A stretch of DNA of 64,000 bases from an uncultured Rhodospirillales bacterium (GTDB lineage Bacteria; Pseudomonadota; Alphaproteobacteria; ATCC43930; CGMCC-115725), in assembly GCA_903828515.1 (NCBI GenBank), contig CAIKMD010000002.1:124001-188000 (forward strand). The letters run 5' to 3'. Positions 53,747 through 63,350 of this stretch are shown in pieces. The translations under genes were made by a program, and so were the position numbers. Position 1 is the first letter of the stretch; the number at the start of each line of letters is the position of its first letter. The notes under the pieces are model-generated. The model was given only the letters and a program-made list of their open reading frames with translations, was not told the origin of the DNA and did no database searches.

Positions 53747-54955
53747 TTGTCCCATATCCGTTTCGGTCTACCGGTCGCGGTGGCGCTGCTCTTTGCGGCG
53801 TTTCCCGCCTCCGCGCAGAAGAACTATTCGCCCGGTGCGACCGACACCTCGATCAAGATTGGCCAGACTGAGCCCTATAGTGGGCCGGCCTCGTCGAACA
53901 GTTCGAACGGAACGGCGGATCAGGCCTTCTTCAAAATGGTCAACGATCAGGGTGGCATCAACGGCCGCAAGATCGATTTTGATTCCGTGGACGATGCTTA
54001 CGCTCCGCCGCGCACCCTCGAGCAGACCCGCAAGCTGGTCGAGCAGGACAACGTGCTGTTCTTCTATCGCAGCATGGGCACGGCGCCGAACATGGCGGTC
54101 GCCAAATATCTCAACGATCGCAAGATTCCGCAGCTCTTCATTGCCAGCGGCGCCAGCAACTGGAACGACCCGGCGAACCGCCCGTTCAGCATGGGCTCGA
54201 CCGCGCCCTATCAAGCCGAAGCCGCGATCTTCGCGCGCTACGCACTGTCTGTAAAACCTGACGCCAAGATGGCCGCGCTTTATCAGAACGACGATCTCGG
54301 CAAGGACTTCCTGATCGGGCTCAAGAATTTCCTCGGCGCGGATACGGCCAAGCATCTGGTTGGTGAGGCGAGCTATGAGATCAGCGACCCCACGCTCGAT
54401 TCCCAGATCGTGTCGCTGCAAGCGACCGGCGCCGACGTGCTCTTCGTCTTTGGGCCGCAAAAGGCGGTCATCATGTCGGTCCGCAAGGTCTACGACATCG
54501 GCTGGAAGCCGCTGACCTTCCTGCCCGATATTTCGAGTTCGGTCGGCGGTTCGTTGCGTCAGGCTGGTCTCGAAAAAGCGGTCGGCGTCATCACCGGCAG
54601 CTTTTTGAAGGACCCGTCCGATCCGCAATGGAAGGACGACCCCGACGTGAAGCTGTGGAACGACTTTATGACCAAGTACCTGCCGAACATGGATCGCGGC
54701 GAATCCGCGCCCGTCTTTTCTCTGGCCTGGGGCAATGTCGTGAAGAAGATGATCACCGCTTGCGGCGACAATCTCACCCGCGACTGCATCATGAACCAGG
54801 CGACCCACCTGACCAATGTCAGCGTTCCGATGCTGCTGCCGGGCGTCACCTTCAATACGACACCGACGGACTACCGGGCGATCAAGCAATTGCAGCTTCA
54901 GCGTTTCGATGGCGAAAAATACGTCCGCTTCGGCGATGTGCTCAGCGCCAACTAA
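53747..54955 (+). CDS. branched-chain-type ABC transporter substrate-binding protein LivJ-like
   Basis: 402 residues with a TTG start at 53747, supported by GGGAGG 7 bases upstream and a good signal peptide (VAVALLFAAFPASAQKN). The mature part has the Peripla_BP_6 layout: IKIGQTEPYSGPASS, then GGINGRKIDFDSVDD and EQTRKLVEQDNVLFFYRSMGT. It is the receptor for the LivGFHM importer encoded 6 to 10 kb upstream. Binding proteins of this type that lie in aromatic clusters bind benzoate-like or other carboxylates. Confidence 0.92.
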   Translation: MSHIRFGLPVAVALLFAAFPASAQKNYSPGATDTSIKIGQTEPYSGPASSNSSNGTADQAFFKMVNDQGGINGRKIDFDSVDDAYAPPRTLEQTRKLVEQDNVLFFYRSMGTAPNMAVAKYLNDRKIPQLFIASGASNWNDPANRPFSMGSTAPYQAEAAIFARYALSVKPDAKMAALYQNDDLGKDFLIGLKNFLGADTAKHLVGEASYEISDPTLDSQIVSLQATGADVLFVFGPQKAVIMSVRKVYDIGWKPLTFLPDISSSVGGSLRQAGLEKAVGVITGSFLKDPSDPQWKDDPDVKLWNDFMTKYLPNMDRGESAPVFSLAWGNVVKKMITACGDNLTRDCIMNQATHLTNVSVPMLLPGVTFNTTPTDYRAIKQLQLQRFDGEKYVRFGDVLSAN

Positions 54956-54994
54956 GCCGGAGCAGGGGACGCGCCGCCGCGCTATGCTCGCCGC

Positions 54995-57103
54995 ATGAAG
55001 GAAAGCGCCTCGCCATCGGTGAACCGGCTCCTGTCGCCGCGCTCGATCGCCATTGTCGGCGCCTCGGCCGATCCCCTCGCGCCGGGCGCGCGGGTGCTGG
55101 CCAATCTCGATCTGGTTGGTTTTCCGGGCGACGTCCATCTGGTGAGCCGCCGCGCGACCGAAATTGGCGGCCGGCGCTGCGTGCCGACGATCGAGGATTT
55201 GCCGCCCGGCATTGATGCGGCTGTATTGGTGGTGCCCGAGGCGGCGGTCGCGGATTCGGTCGCAAGTTGCGTGAAACGGGGCATTGGCGGCGCGGTCGTC
55301 TATGCCGCGGGGTTTGCCGAGGTCGGCGAGGAAGGTCGCGCCCGGCAGGACCGTATCGCCGCGATCGCGCGCGAAGGCGGCTTGGCGCTCAACGGGCCCA
55401 ATTGCATGGGGTTTACCAATTTCATCGAGCGCGTCTCGTTCTCGTTCGGTGCGGTTGAAACCTCGGTGTTGAAGCCGGGGGTGGGCGGCGCCGCGGTGAT
55501 CGCGCAAAGCGGCGCGATGATGGGCAACATCGCCGTGGCGCTCGGCGCCAAAGGCGTGAAGATCAATTACACGATTTCGACCGGCAACGAAGCGGTCAAC
55601 GGCGCCGAGGATTTCATGGCGCTGGCGCTCGAGGACGGCAAGACGACCCTCATCGTTCTGTTCATGGAGCAGATCCGTCGTCCGGCGCGGTTCCTCGAAC
55701 TGGTCGGGCGCGCGAACGAACTCGGTACACCCGTATTGCTGATGCATCCGGGCAGCACCGGCCGCGCGCGCCAGGCCGCCCATTCGCATACCGGTGCGCT
55801 CGCCGGGGACCATGCGGTGATGGAAGCGGTGATGCGTCACAGCGGCGTCGTCCTGGTCCAGACCATGGACGAGCTCTTCGATGTCGGCATGATGCTGGCG
55901 CGCTGGCCGAAGGGGGCCGAGCGCGGCGCTGCGATCGTCAGCAATTCCGGTGCGGTGCGCGGCATCTCGCTCGATTTCTGCGAAGGTATCGGCCTCGAGA
56001 TTCCGGCGTTCTCGCCCGCGACCGTGGCGGCGTTGCGCCCGATTATTCCGGCCTATATCACGGTCGACAATCCGCTCGATCTGGCGACGGCCGGCATGGG
56101 CCAGGCGGATATCTATGGTCAGGTCAGCCGCATCATGCTGACCGACGAGAATGTCGGTTGCGCGATCATGACGATGGTACCGGGCACCAAACAGCTTCAG
56201 ATGGCCAAGGGCCATTCGCTGATCCCGGTGATCGAGAGCGAAACACGTCCCGTTGCCTTCGCGATGATGGGCGACGAGGTGCCGCTTGAAGACGATTTCA
56301 ACGCGCTGGTTGCTAAACACCAGATCCCGTTGTTCCGCTCGCCCGACCGTGCCATGCGCGCGATGGGGCATCTCTATGCGCATGGCAAACGGCGCTTGGT
56401 GCTGAAAGCGGAGCGGTCACCAGCACAGCCCCGTCCGATATCTTTGCCGGGCAGCGGTACGATCCCCGAATATCGCGCGAAAGCGTGCCTCGCCGGCTTG
56501 GGTATCGGCGTACCACGGGGCGAATTGGCGACCGGTATCGAGGCCGCGCAAACCATCGCAGTGCGGATCGGTTTCCCCGTGGTGATGAAGGTTCAGGCCG
56601 CGTCGATCGCGCATAAGAGCGATATCGGCGGCGTGATCGCCGGCATCGCCGATGCGGCGGGAGTCGCATCGGCCTGGACGACGCTGCAGCAGCGGGCGGG
56701 TGCGACCAAGCTCGACGGCATTCTGGTCGAGGAAATGTGCAAATTCCAGGTCGAGATGATCGTCGGCGCCAAGCGCGATGCCGAATGGGGACCGATGCTA
56801 CTGGTCGGCATGGGTGGCATCTGGACCGAGGCGCTCGGCGATATCCGCCTGATGCCCGCCGACGTGTCGCCTACCGAAATCGAAGCCGAGATCCGTCTGC
56901 TCAAGGGCGCGCGTATTCTGGGCGGCCTGCGCGGCTCGCCGGCGCTCGATGTGGCAGCCGCCGCGCGCGTCGCCGCCACCTTGGGCGAATTGATGCTCGG
57001 CAATCCAAGCCTCGATGAAATCGAGATCAATCCGCTCGTACTGCGGCCGGTGGGCCAGGGCGCTATGGCGCTCGACGCGTTGATGCATATCCACGTTTCT
57101 TAG
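54995..57103 (+). CDS. ADP-forming (NDP-forming) acyl-CoA synthetase
   Basis: 702 residues. Order: CoA-binding domain (1-140, SIAIVGASADP), two ligase_CoA-like domains (150-460) with the phospho-His H265 in SHTGALAGD, and an ATP-grasp domain (480-700; EYRAKACLAGLGIGVPRGELA). It lacks the GNAT domain of Pat-type relatives. It converts an acid or acyl-CoA reversibly with ADP/ATP. Together with two CoA-transferases it gives this operon three routes for CoA loading or release. It lies between the binding-protein gene and a creatinase-like gene. Confidence 0.92.
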   Translation: MKESASPSVNRLLSPRSIAIVGASADPLAPGARVLANLDLVGFPGDVHLVSRRATEIGGRRCVPTIEDLPPGIDAAVLVVPEAAVADSVASCVKRGIGGAVVYAAGFAEVGEEGRARQDRIAAIAREGGLALNGPNCMGFTNFIERVSFSFGAVETSVLKPGVGGAAVIAQSGAMMGNIAVALGAKGVKINYTISTGNEAVNGAEDFMALALEDGKTTLIVLFMEQIRRPARFLELVGRANELGTPVLLMHPGSTGRARQAAHSHTGALAGDHAVMEAVMRHSGVVLVQTMDELFDVGMMLARWPKGAERGAAIVSNSGAVRGISLDFCEGIGLEIPAFSPATVAALRPIIPAYITVDNPLDLATAGMGQADIYGQVSRIMLTDENVGCAIMTMVPGTKQLQMAKGHSLIPVIESETRPVAFAMMGDEVPLEDDFNALVAKHQIPLFRSPDRAMRAMGHLYAHGKRRLVLKAERSPAQPRPISLPGSGTIPEYRAKACLAGLGIGVPRGELATGIEAAQTIAVRIGFPVVMKVQAASIAHKSDIGGVIAGIADAAGVASAWTTLQQRAGATKLDGILVEEMCKFQVEMIVGAKRDAEWGPMLLVGMGGIWTEALGDIRLMPADVSPTEIEAEIRLLKGARILGGLRGSPALDVAAAARVAATLGELMLGNPSLDEIEINPLVLRPVGQGAMALDALMHIHVS

Positions 57104-57112
57104 GAGAGTCCG

Positions 57113-58312
57113 ATGGCCGGTGAATCCGAACGCCTCAACGCACCGATCTCGACCCAGGAACTCGAGCGGCGCTGGAACGCGGTGCGCAAGGCGATGGAGG
57201 CGCAACGCATCGACGTTCTGGTGATGCAGAACAACAACGATTTCATGGGCGGCTACGTCAAATATTTCACCGATCTGCCGGCAACCAACGGCTATGCCAT
57301 GTCGGTGGTCTTTCCGCGCGACGACGGGATGACGGTGATTGGGCAAGGCCCGTTCGGTCAGGATCGCCAATTGCCGCCCGAAGGCGACGGGCTGCGCCGT
57401 GGCGTGAAACGCGTGATGTCGTCGCCGAGCTATGCCTCGGCACCCTTCACCAAGGAGATCGACGCGGGCCTCGCCGAGAAGGCGATGGCGGCCTATTCCG
57501 GCGGCACGATCGGACTGGTCGGGACGGCGTCGATGCCCTCGGCTTTCGTCGACTATCTGCGGCGCGGCAAACTCTCGAACGCGAAATTCGTCGAGGCATC
57601 CGACCTCGTCGACGATATCAAGGCAATCAAGAGCGCGGAAGAAGTCGCGATCATGCGCCGCACCGCGCTGATGCAGGACAAATGCATGGAGGCGGCATTC
57701 GCGGCGATGGCGCCCGGAAAGAAAGAGATCGAGATCGCCGCGGTCGCCGAACAGACCGGCCATCTCTACGGCAGCGAGCAGGGCCTGTTCCTCTGCTCGT
57801 CGGCCCCTTTAGGTACGGCCCAGATGCAGGCCAATCGCCATTTGCAGAACCGCACGTTGGCGGCCGGCGATGCGCTGGCGCTGCTGGTGGAAAGCAACGG
57901 TGCGGGCGGCTACTACACCGAACTGGGACGGACCGCCGTGCTCGGCAAGGTTTCGCAGGAAATGAAGGACGAATTCGAGTTCGTCATGAAGGCACGCAAT
58001 TTTACGCTCAATCTCATGAAGCCGGGCGCGTCGTGCAAGGACATCTGGGACGCCTACAATCAGTTCATGCGCGAGAACAAGCATCCCGAGGAACAACGGC
58101 TTTACTGCCATGGTCAAGGCTACGACATGGTCGAACGGCCCTTGGTTCGGTTCGACGAGCCGATGAAATTGAAGGCGAACATGGTCCTGTCGTGCCACCC
58201 GACCTACACGACGTCCGGCGCGTTCAACTGGGCGTGCGACGACTATCTGATTACCGACGCGGGGCCCGAGCGCATTCACGCCTTCCCGGAAATCATCACC
58301 GAGATTGGCTGA
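57113..58312 (+). CDS. M24 pita-bread family protein, creatinase-like, metal ligands replaced
   Basis: 399 residues, paralogue of the protein at 12573-13769 with shared STQELERRWNAVRKAM-type start and GGYVKYFTDLPATNGY. The segment that normally carries the two metal-binding Asp reads LVESNGAGGYYTELGRT, with V259 and E270 at those positions. The His region reads CHGQGYDMVERP. Creatinase has a GYYT...RT segment of this kind, so a metal-free C-N hydrolase is the better guess. Directly downstream lie a CoA-transferase and HyuAB, which supports a nitrogen-containing substrate. Confidence 0.86.
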   Translation: MAGESERLNAPISTQELERRWNAVRKAMEAQRIDVLVMQNNNDFMGGYVKYFTDLPATNGYAMSVVFPRDDGMTVIGQGPFGQDRQLPPEGDGLRRGVKRVMSSPSYASAPFTKEIDAGLAEKAMAAYSGGTIGLVGTASMPSAFVDYLRRGKLSNAKFVEASDLVDDIKAIKSAEEVAIMRRTALMQDKCMEAAFAAMAPGKKEIEIAAVAEQTGHLYGSEQGLFLCSSAPLGTAQMQANRHLQNRTLAAGDALALLVESNGAGGYYTELGRTAVLGKVSQEMKDEFEFVMKARNFTLNLMKPGASCKDIWDAYNQFMRENKHPEEQRLYCHGQGYDMVERPLVRFDEPMKLKANMVLSCHPTYTTSGAFNWACDDYLITDAGPERIHAFPEIITEIG

Positions 58313-58316
58313 ACGC

Positions 58317-59510
58317 ATGGCGAGTGAGACCAGCGCCGATCCGCTGAAGGGCATTACCGTCATCGAGCTTGGCCAGTTCATCGCCGGGCCCTATGCCGGT
58401 CAGCAACTGGCCGATTTCGGTGCGCGCGTCATCAAGATCGAACGGCCCGGCTTCGGCGATCCGTTCCGGCTCTATGTCACCGAACCGAAAATTCCGGGCT
58501 ACGGCCATAATTTCCTGGCGTTCAATCGCAACAAGGAAAGCGTCACGCTCGACCTGCAAAAGCCGGAAGGGCGCGAGGCGTTCAAGCGCCTTGCCGCAAA
58601 GGCCGATGTGGTGTTGGAGAATTTCCGCGCCGGCGTGCTCGACCGACTGGGCATCGGTTACGAAACGCTCAAAGCGCTCAACCCCAAGCTGATCTACTGC
58701 TCGATCTCGGGGTTTTCCGAGGACGGGCCTTACAAGGACCGCCCGGCTTTCGATACGGTCGGGCAGGCGCTGTCGGGCATGCTCTATCTCTTCACCGATC
58801 CGGCCGACCCGCGCATGCGCGGGCCGACCTTGGCTGATCAGGCAACCGCGATGCAGGCAGCAACCGCCGTGCTCGCGGCACTGGTGGCGCGCGGGCAAAC
58901 CGGCAAGGGCGCGCGGATCGATATCTCGATGCTCGAATCGGCGATCCATTTCATGCCCGATGCGTTTACCGCCTATACGGAGGCAGGGCTCGATATGGAG
59001 CCCGAGACGCGGACCTCGTTCTCGCATGCTTTCGTGTTGCGCTGCGCCGATGACAAGCTGATCGCGGTTCATGTCGGCGGCCCCGATGCCCTATGGGAGA
59101 AGCTGGTCGCGGCGACCGGCGACGCGGCTTTTGCGGCCAACCCGATGTTCAAGGCGCGCCACAGCCGGATCAAGAACTACGCGACGCTGATCGAGGCGTT
59201 GCGCCCCATTTTCGTGCGGCGGAATCGCGCCGAGTGGCTCGATATCTTGGTGCGTTACGATGTCGCTTGCGCCGAAATTAATACGGTCAGCGAGGCGATG
59301 CGCGATCCCGAGTTGATTCATCTCGGGCTCTTCGAAGAAGTCGAGCGCGCTGGTTATGGTTCGATGAAGATGCTGCGCCGCGCCGCGCGGATCGACGGCG
59401 CGCGCGCCACCACGCAAAAGCCGCCGCCGTTCCTCGGCGAACATACCGAGGCGGTCTTGCGCGAAATCGGTTACGACGACGCGGCGATTGTCGCGTTGAC
59501 GGCAAAATAG
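58317..59510 (+). CDS. class III (CaiB/BaiF) CoA-transferase, second in operon
   Basis: 397 residues from ATG 58317 (TTG 58305 is upstream but overlaps the preceding stop). Hallmarks are GITVIELGQFIAGPYAGQQLADFGARVIKIERP-type start, NRNKESVTLDL, and GIGYETLKALNPKLIYCSISGF. The catalytic Asp is D174 in TLADQATAM. It is clearly different from the first transferase (48119), so the operon may activate two acids, for example the starting acid and the one made after cleavage. Confidence 0.92.
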   Translation: MASETSADPLKGITVIELGQFIAGPYAGQQLADFGARVIKIERPGFGDPFRLYVTEPKIPGYGHNFLAFNRNKESVTLDLQKPEGREAFKRLAAKADVVLENFRAGVLDRLGIGYETLKALNPKLIYCSISGFSEDGPYKDRPAFDTVGQALSGMLYLFTDPADPRMRGPTLADQATAMQAATAVLAALVARGQTGKGARIDISMLESAIHFMPDAFTAYTEAGLDMEPETRTSFSHAFVLRCADDKLIAVHVGGPDALWEKLVAATGDAAFAANPMFKARHSRIKNYATLIEALRPIFVRRNRAEWLDILVRYDVACAEINTVSEAMRDPELIHLGLFEEVERAGYGSMKMLRRAARIDGARATTQKPPPFLGEHTEAVLREIGYDDAAIVALTAK

Positions 59511-59549
59511 AGTGCCGCTGCGCCCAAGCGCGGACGGGGGGAGAGGTTG

Positions 59550-61619
59550 ATGGGGAATCTGCGCGTTGCCGTCGATATCGGCGGCACTTTCACGGATATG
59601 GCCGCGTTCGATGAGGCGAGCGGCAAGCTCGTCTTCGGCAAGGCGTTGTCGACACATGATGCGCTGGCACGCGGCATTCAAGATTCTGTCGACGGTGCGG
59701 ACGTCAAGATCGATGAGGCGTATCTCTTTCTCCATGGCACCACGATCGCCATCAATACGCTGCTCGAACGTACTGGCGCCAAGACCGCCCTGCTGATCAC
59801 TGAGGGGTTTCGGGACATCTACGAGATCGGTCGGATCAACCGCCCGGATGCCTACAACCTGTTTTTCGGCAAGCATGAGCCGCTGATCGCGCGATCCTGG
59901 CGGCACGAGGTCAAGGAGCGGATGAAGGCTGACGGCTCGGTTCATCGCGAACTGGACGAGACGCATCTGCGCGAACTCTCTCGCGTGATCAAGGCACAGG
60001 GTGCCGAGGCAGTGGCCATCCTGTTGCTGCACTCCTACCGCAATCCGGCGCATGAGCGGCGCGTCGAAGAAATCGTGCGGGAGGAAATCCCGAGTGCTTT
60101 CGTCTCCTCGTCGCATCGCCTGTCGCAGGAATATCGCGAGTTCGAGCGCGTCTCCACCGTGGCGGCGAATGCCTATGTTGGCCCGCGGGTCGAGAAATAT
60201 CTCGGCGAGCTCGATCGGCATCTGCGCGACAAGAACTTCAAGGGGGATTTCTACGTCGTGCAGTCGACCGGTGGACTCTTTCCGGTTTCGGAAGCACGCA
60301 ACGAATGTGTCCGCATGCTGGAATCGGGACCAGCCGCGGGCGTGATCGGCACGCAGGCGATTTGCGCCCAACTTGGTTTGAAAGACGCCATCGCCTTCGA
60401 TATGGGCGGTACAACGGCTAAGGCGGGCGTCATCAGCGACGGCCGGCCGCTGACCGCGGGCAGCGCTCTCATCGGCGGCTACGAACGCGCTCTGCCGATC
60501 CAGATTCCGATGATCGATATTTTCGAAGTCGGCACCGGCGGCGGCAGCATCGCGCGCCTGGTCGAGGGCAATGCGATGCGGGTCGGCCCGCAAAGCGCCG
60601 GCTCGTCACCCGGACCGGCCTGTTACGGCAAGGGCGGGACTGAGCCGACGGTGACGGATGCCAATCTGGTGCTGGGGCGGCTCGACGCGAAGCACTTCCT
60701 CGGCGGCGAGATGCCGCTCGACGTTGCAGCGGCCGAACGCGCGATCCGCGATCGAATCGCCGCCAAGCTGAAGCTTGATCCGCTCGAAGCGGCCGAGGGT
60801 ATCCTGCGCATCGCGGCGACCGCCATGTCCTATGCGGTCAAAGGTGTCACGACCGAACGCGGCCTCGATGCCGGCAAATTCACCATGGTCGTCTATGGCG
60901 GCGCGGGTCCTTTGCATGCTTCGGCCGTCGCGCGCGAGATCGGCATCCGTCGTGTGCTTATCCCGTTTTCGCCCGGCCATTTCTCGGCCTATGGCATGCT
61001 GTTCAGCGATCTGCGGCGCGACTACGTGCGCTCGTGCTTTCAGAAACTCGCCTCGGCGCCGTTCGCCCTGTTCGAAGGACTCTATCGCGAGATGGAAGAC
61101 GAGGGGCGCGCGTCGATCGCGAATTCGGCGGTGAAGCCGCAATCGGTCCAGGTCACGCGCTTTGCCGACATGCGGTATATCGGCCAGGAACATGCGGTGA
61201 CGGTCGAACTCGATCGCGGCCTGTTCGAACGCGAAGACCGCGATGCGATCAAAAGCGCGTTCGATGCGGTGCATCAGCTTCGCTACGGCACCAACGCGCC
61301 GCGCGAAAAGGCCGAACTGGTGAGTCTGCGCGCGACCGTGACCGGCCAGGTCGAAAAGCCGCCGCCGATCCGGATCGCGGCCGGTCAGGCCGAACCGCCG
61401 GCTGCGGCCTTGCGCACACGCCGTCCGGTCTATTTCCGCGAGGCGGGCGGTTTCGTCGAGACGCCGATCTACGTCCGCACGGCGCTGCTCGCGGGCAACC
61501 GCGTCGCCGGGCCGGCTTTGATCGAGGAGCATGCCTCGACCACGGTTCTCCTGCCGGGGGACGTGATGATTGTCGACCCGGCAGGCAATCTCGATATTGC
61601 GGTAGGGAGCCGCGCATGA
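59550..61619 (+). CDS. hyuA: hydantoinase/oxoprolinase subunit A (HyuA)
   Basis: 689 residues from ATG 59550 (GGGGGAGAGG upstream; TTG 59547 also in frame). The ATP-binding N-terminal block AVDIGGTFTDMAAFDE, the LHGTTIAINTLLERTGAKTALL stretch, and AFDMGGTTAKAGVI are diagnostic. HyuA and HyuB together hydrolyse an amide or imide ring using ATP (N-methylhydantoin, 5-oxoproline), or carboxylate acetone/acetophenone-like ketones in the related carboxylases. It is coupled to hyuB by ATGA. Confidence 0.93.
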   Translation: MGNLRVAVDIGGTFTDMAAFDEASGKLVFGKALSTHDALARGIQDSVDGADVKIDEAYLFLHGTTIAINTLLERTGAKTALLITEGFRDIYEIGRINRPDAYNLFFGKHEPLIARSWRHEVKERMKADGSVHRELDETHLRELSRVIKAQGAEAVAILLLHSYRNPAHERRVEEIVREEIPSAFVSSSHRLSQEYREFERVSTVAANAYVGPRVEKYLGELDRHLRDKNFKGDFYVVQSTGGLFPVSEARNECVRMLESGPAAGVIGTQAICAQLGLKDAIAFDMGGTTAKAGVISDGRPLTAGSALIGGYERALPIQIPMIDIFEVGTGGGSIARLVEGNAMRVGPQSAGSSPGPACYGKGGTEPTVTDANLVLGRLDAKHFLGGEMPLDVAAAERAIRDRIAAKLKLDPLEAAEGILRIAATAMSYAVKGVTTERGLDAGKFTMVVYGGAGPLHASAVAREIGIRRVLIPFSPGHFSAYGMLFSDLRRDYVRSCFQKLASAPFALFEGLYREMEDEGRASIANSAVKPQSVQVTRFADMRYIGQEHAVTVELDRGLFEREDRDAIKSAFDAVHQLRYGTNAPREKAELVSLRATVTGQVEKPPPIRIAAGQAEPPAAALRTRRPVYFREAGGFVETPIYVRTALLAGNRVAGPALIEEHASTTVLLPGDVMIVDPAGNLDIAVGSRA

Positions 61620-63349
61620 GCGATTCACCGCGCAAGGTCGATCCGATCACGGTCGAAATCATCCGCAACGGCCTGGTTGCCGTGACGGAGGAGATGAAGA
61701 CCAATCTGATGCGCACGGCCTACAACCTCATCGTCTATGAGGCGCTGGATTTCACTGTTGGTCTGTTCACGCCCGACGGCGACACGGTCTCGATCGGGCT
61801 CGGTCTGCCGATGTTCATTCGCGGCATGTCGGAAACGGTGAAAGCCAAGCTCAACCATTTCGGCCGCGACAACATCCATCCCGGCGACATCCTCGTGACC
61901 AATGACGGCTACATTACCGGCAGCCATCTGAATCATGTCACTTTCACGATGCCGGTATTCCACGACGACAAGCTCGTCGCGTTCACCTGCTGTATGGCGC
62001 ATTGGCTCGATGTCGGCGGCGTGCGCGGCGTGGTCACCACGGATATCTATTCCGAGGGTCTGCAGATCCCGATGGTGAAGTACCGCAAAGCCGGAATCGT
62101 CAATGAAGACGTCGTCGACATCATCAAGATGAATTGCCGCCTACCCGAGCACGCGATGGGCGATCTGCGCGCGCAGGTCACGGCCTTGACCACCGGCGAG
62201 CGGCGTTTCCTCGAACTGGTCGAACGCTACGGCCATGACGCGGTGCTTGATTCCGTCGCGGTCATCATGGATCACGCCGAAGCCGAGGCGCGCGCCAACA
62301 CCGCGTCGATTCCGGACGGTGTCTATGAAGCGGAATCCTTCATGGACGATGACGGGCTCGAAATCGGCAAGCGCGTGCCGATCCGGGTCAAGGTTATCGT
62401 CGAAGGCGAGACGATGACAATCGATCTGTCCGAGGTCGCGGCCCAGGTTCGCGGCTATTTCAATTCGGGCATCGCAACCGGCATCGCCTGTGCCCAGGTC
62501 GCTTATAAATGCTTAACTACACCGACCTTCTATCCGATGAACGAGGGCAGCTTCCGGTCGCTGAAGGTGATCATCCCGCCCGGTCGTGCGATCAGCGCCG
62601 TGCGCCCGGCACCGCTGCAAAACTGGATGTCCTATCCAATGACGGTGATCGACACGGTGTTCAAGGCTTTGGCGCCGGCCATCCCCGATCGCGTCATCGC
62701 CGGCCATCACGCGGATCTGGTGATCGGACAGCTTCACGGCATCACTGCCGACGGCACGTTTTGGGTGACCCATGTCGGCCCTGTGGGCGGCGGCTGGGGC
62801 GCGAAATCGTCGGAGGACGGTATTTCGGTCACGGTCTGCATTAATGACGGCGACACCCACAACACGCCGTCGGAGCAGCTCGAAAGCAAATTCCCGGTTC
62901 TGGTCGAGCGCTACGAGATGCGCGCCGATAGCGGCGGGCCGGGAAGGCAGCGCGGCGGGCTCGGGGCCGATTTCGTCATCCAGGCACTGTCGCCGATGAA
63001 CGTGAACACCAAAATCGAGCGCAAATATTGCCCGCCTTGGGGCCTCGACAATGGCAATGACGCGGCCGGCAATTCGCTTGAGGTGCGCATCGACGGAAAA
63101 TGGCGCGACGATCTCCCCAACGCCAAGCTTTTGGCGATGCGGATGAAGGCGGGCGACGCCTTCATGATCCGCTCGGGCGGCGGCGGCGGCTTCGGCGATC
63201 CGAAGACCCGCGATGCCGCGCGGGTGGCCCATGACGTGATCGAGGGTTATGTTTCGCCGGAAGCGGCGGCCGATCGCTATGGCGTTGTGGTCGATGCAAA
63301 GACCGGCGCGATCGACGAAAAAGCGACACAAAAACTGAGGGGCAAGTGA
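61616..63349 (+). CDS. hyuB: hydantoinase/oxoprolinase subunit B (HyuB)
   Basis: 577 residues from ATG 61616, overlapping the hyuA stop. Family blocks are GDILVTNDGYITGSHLNHVT, the metal-linked HWLDVGG, PVGGGWGAKSSEDG, and RSGGGGGFGDP near the C-terminus. It is the partner subunit of the ATP-dependent ring hydrolase or ketone carboxylase. An FAH-family gene starts one base after its stop. Confidence 0.93.
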   Translation: MSDSPRKVDPITVEIIRNGLVAVTEEMKTNLMRTAYNLIVYEALDFTVGLFTPDGDTVSIGLGLPMFIRGMSETVKAKLNHFGRDNIHPGDILVTNDGYITGSHLNHVTFTMPVFHDDKLVAFTCCMAHWLDVGGVRGVVTTDIYSEGLQIPMVKYRKAGIVNEDVVDIIKMNCRLPEHAMGDLRAQVTALTTGERRFLELVERYGHDAVLDSVAVIMDHAEAEARANTASIPDGVYEAESFMDDDGLEIGKRVPIRVKVIVEGETMTIDLSEVAAQVRGYFNSGIATGIACAQVAYKCLTTPTFYPMNEGSFRSLKVIIPPGRAISAVRPAPLQNWMSYPMTVIDTVFKALAPAIPDRVIAGHHADLVIGQLHGITADGTFWVTHVGPVGGGWGAKSSEDGISVTVCINDGDTHNTPSEQLESKFPVLVERYEMRADSGGPGRQRGGLGADFVIQALSPMNVNTKIERKYCPPWGLDNGNDAAGNSLEVRIDGKWRDDLPNAKLLAMRMKAGDAFMIRSGGGGGFGDPKTRDAARVAHDVIEGYVSPEAAADRYGVVVDAKTGAIDEKATQKLRGK

Positions 63350-63350
63350 G

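Noticed and set aside
53768-56383. 871-codon minus-strand open frame
   Set aside because: It is antisense to the binding-protein and ADP-forming synthetase genes, and its composition is typical of a shadow frame.
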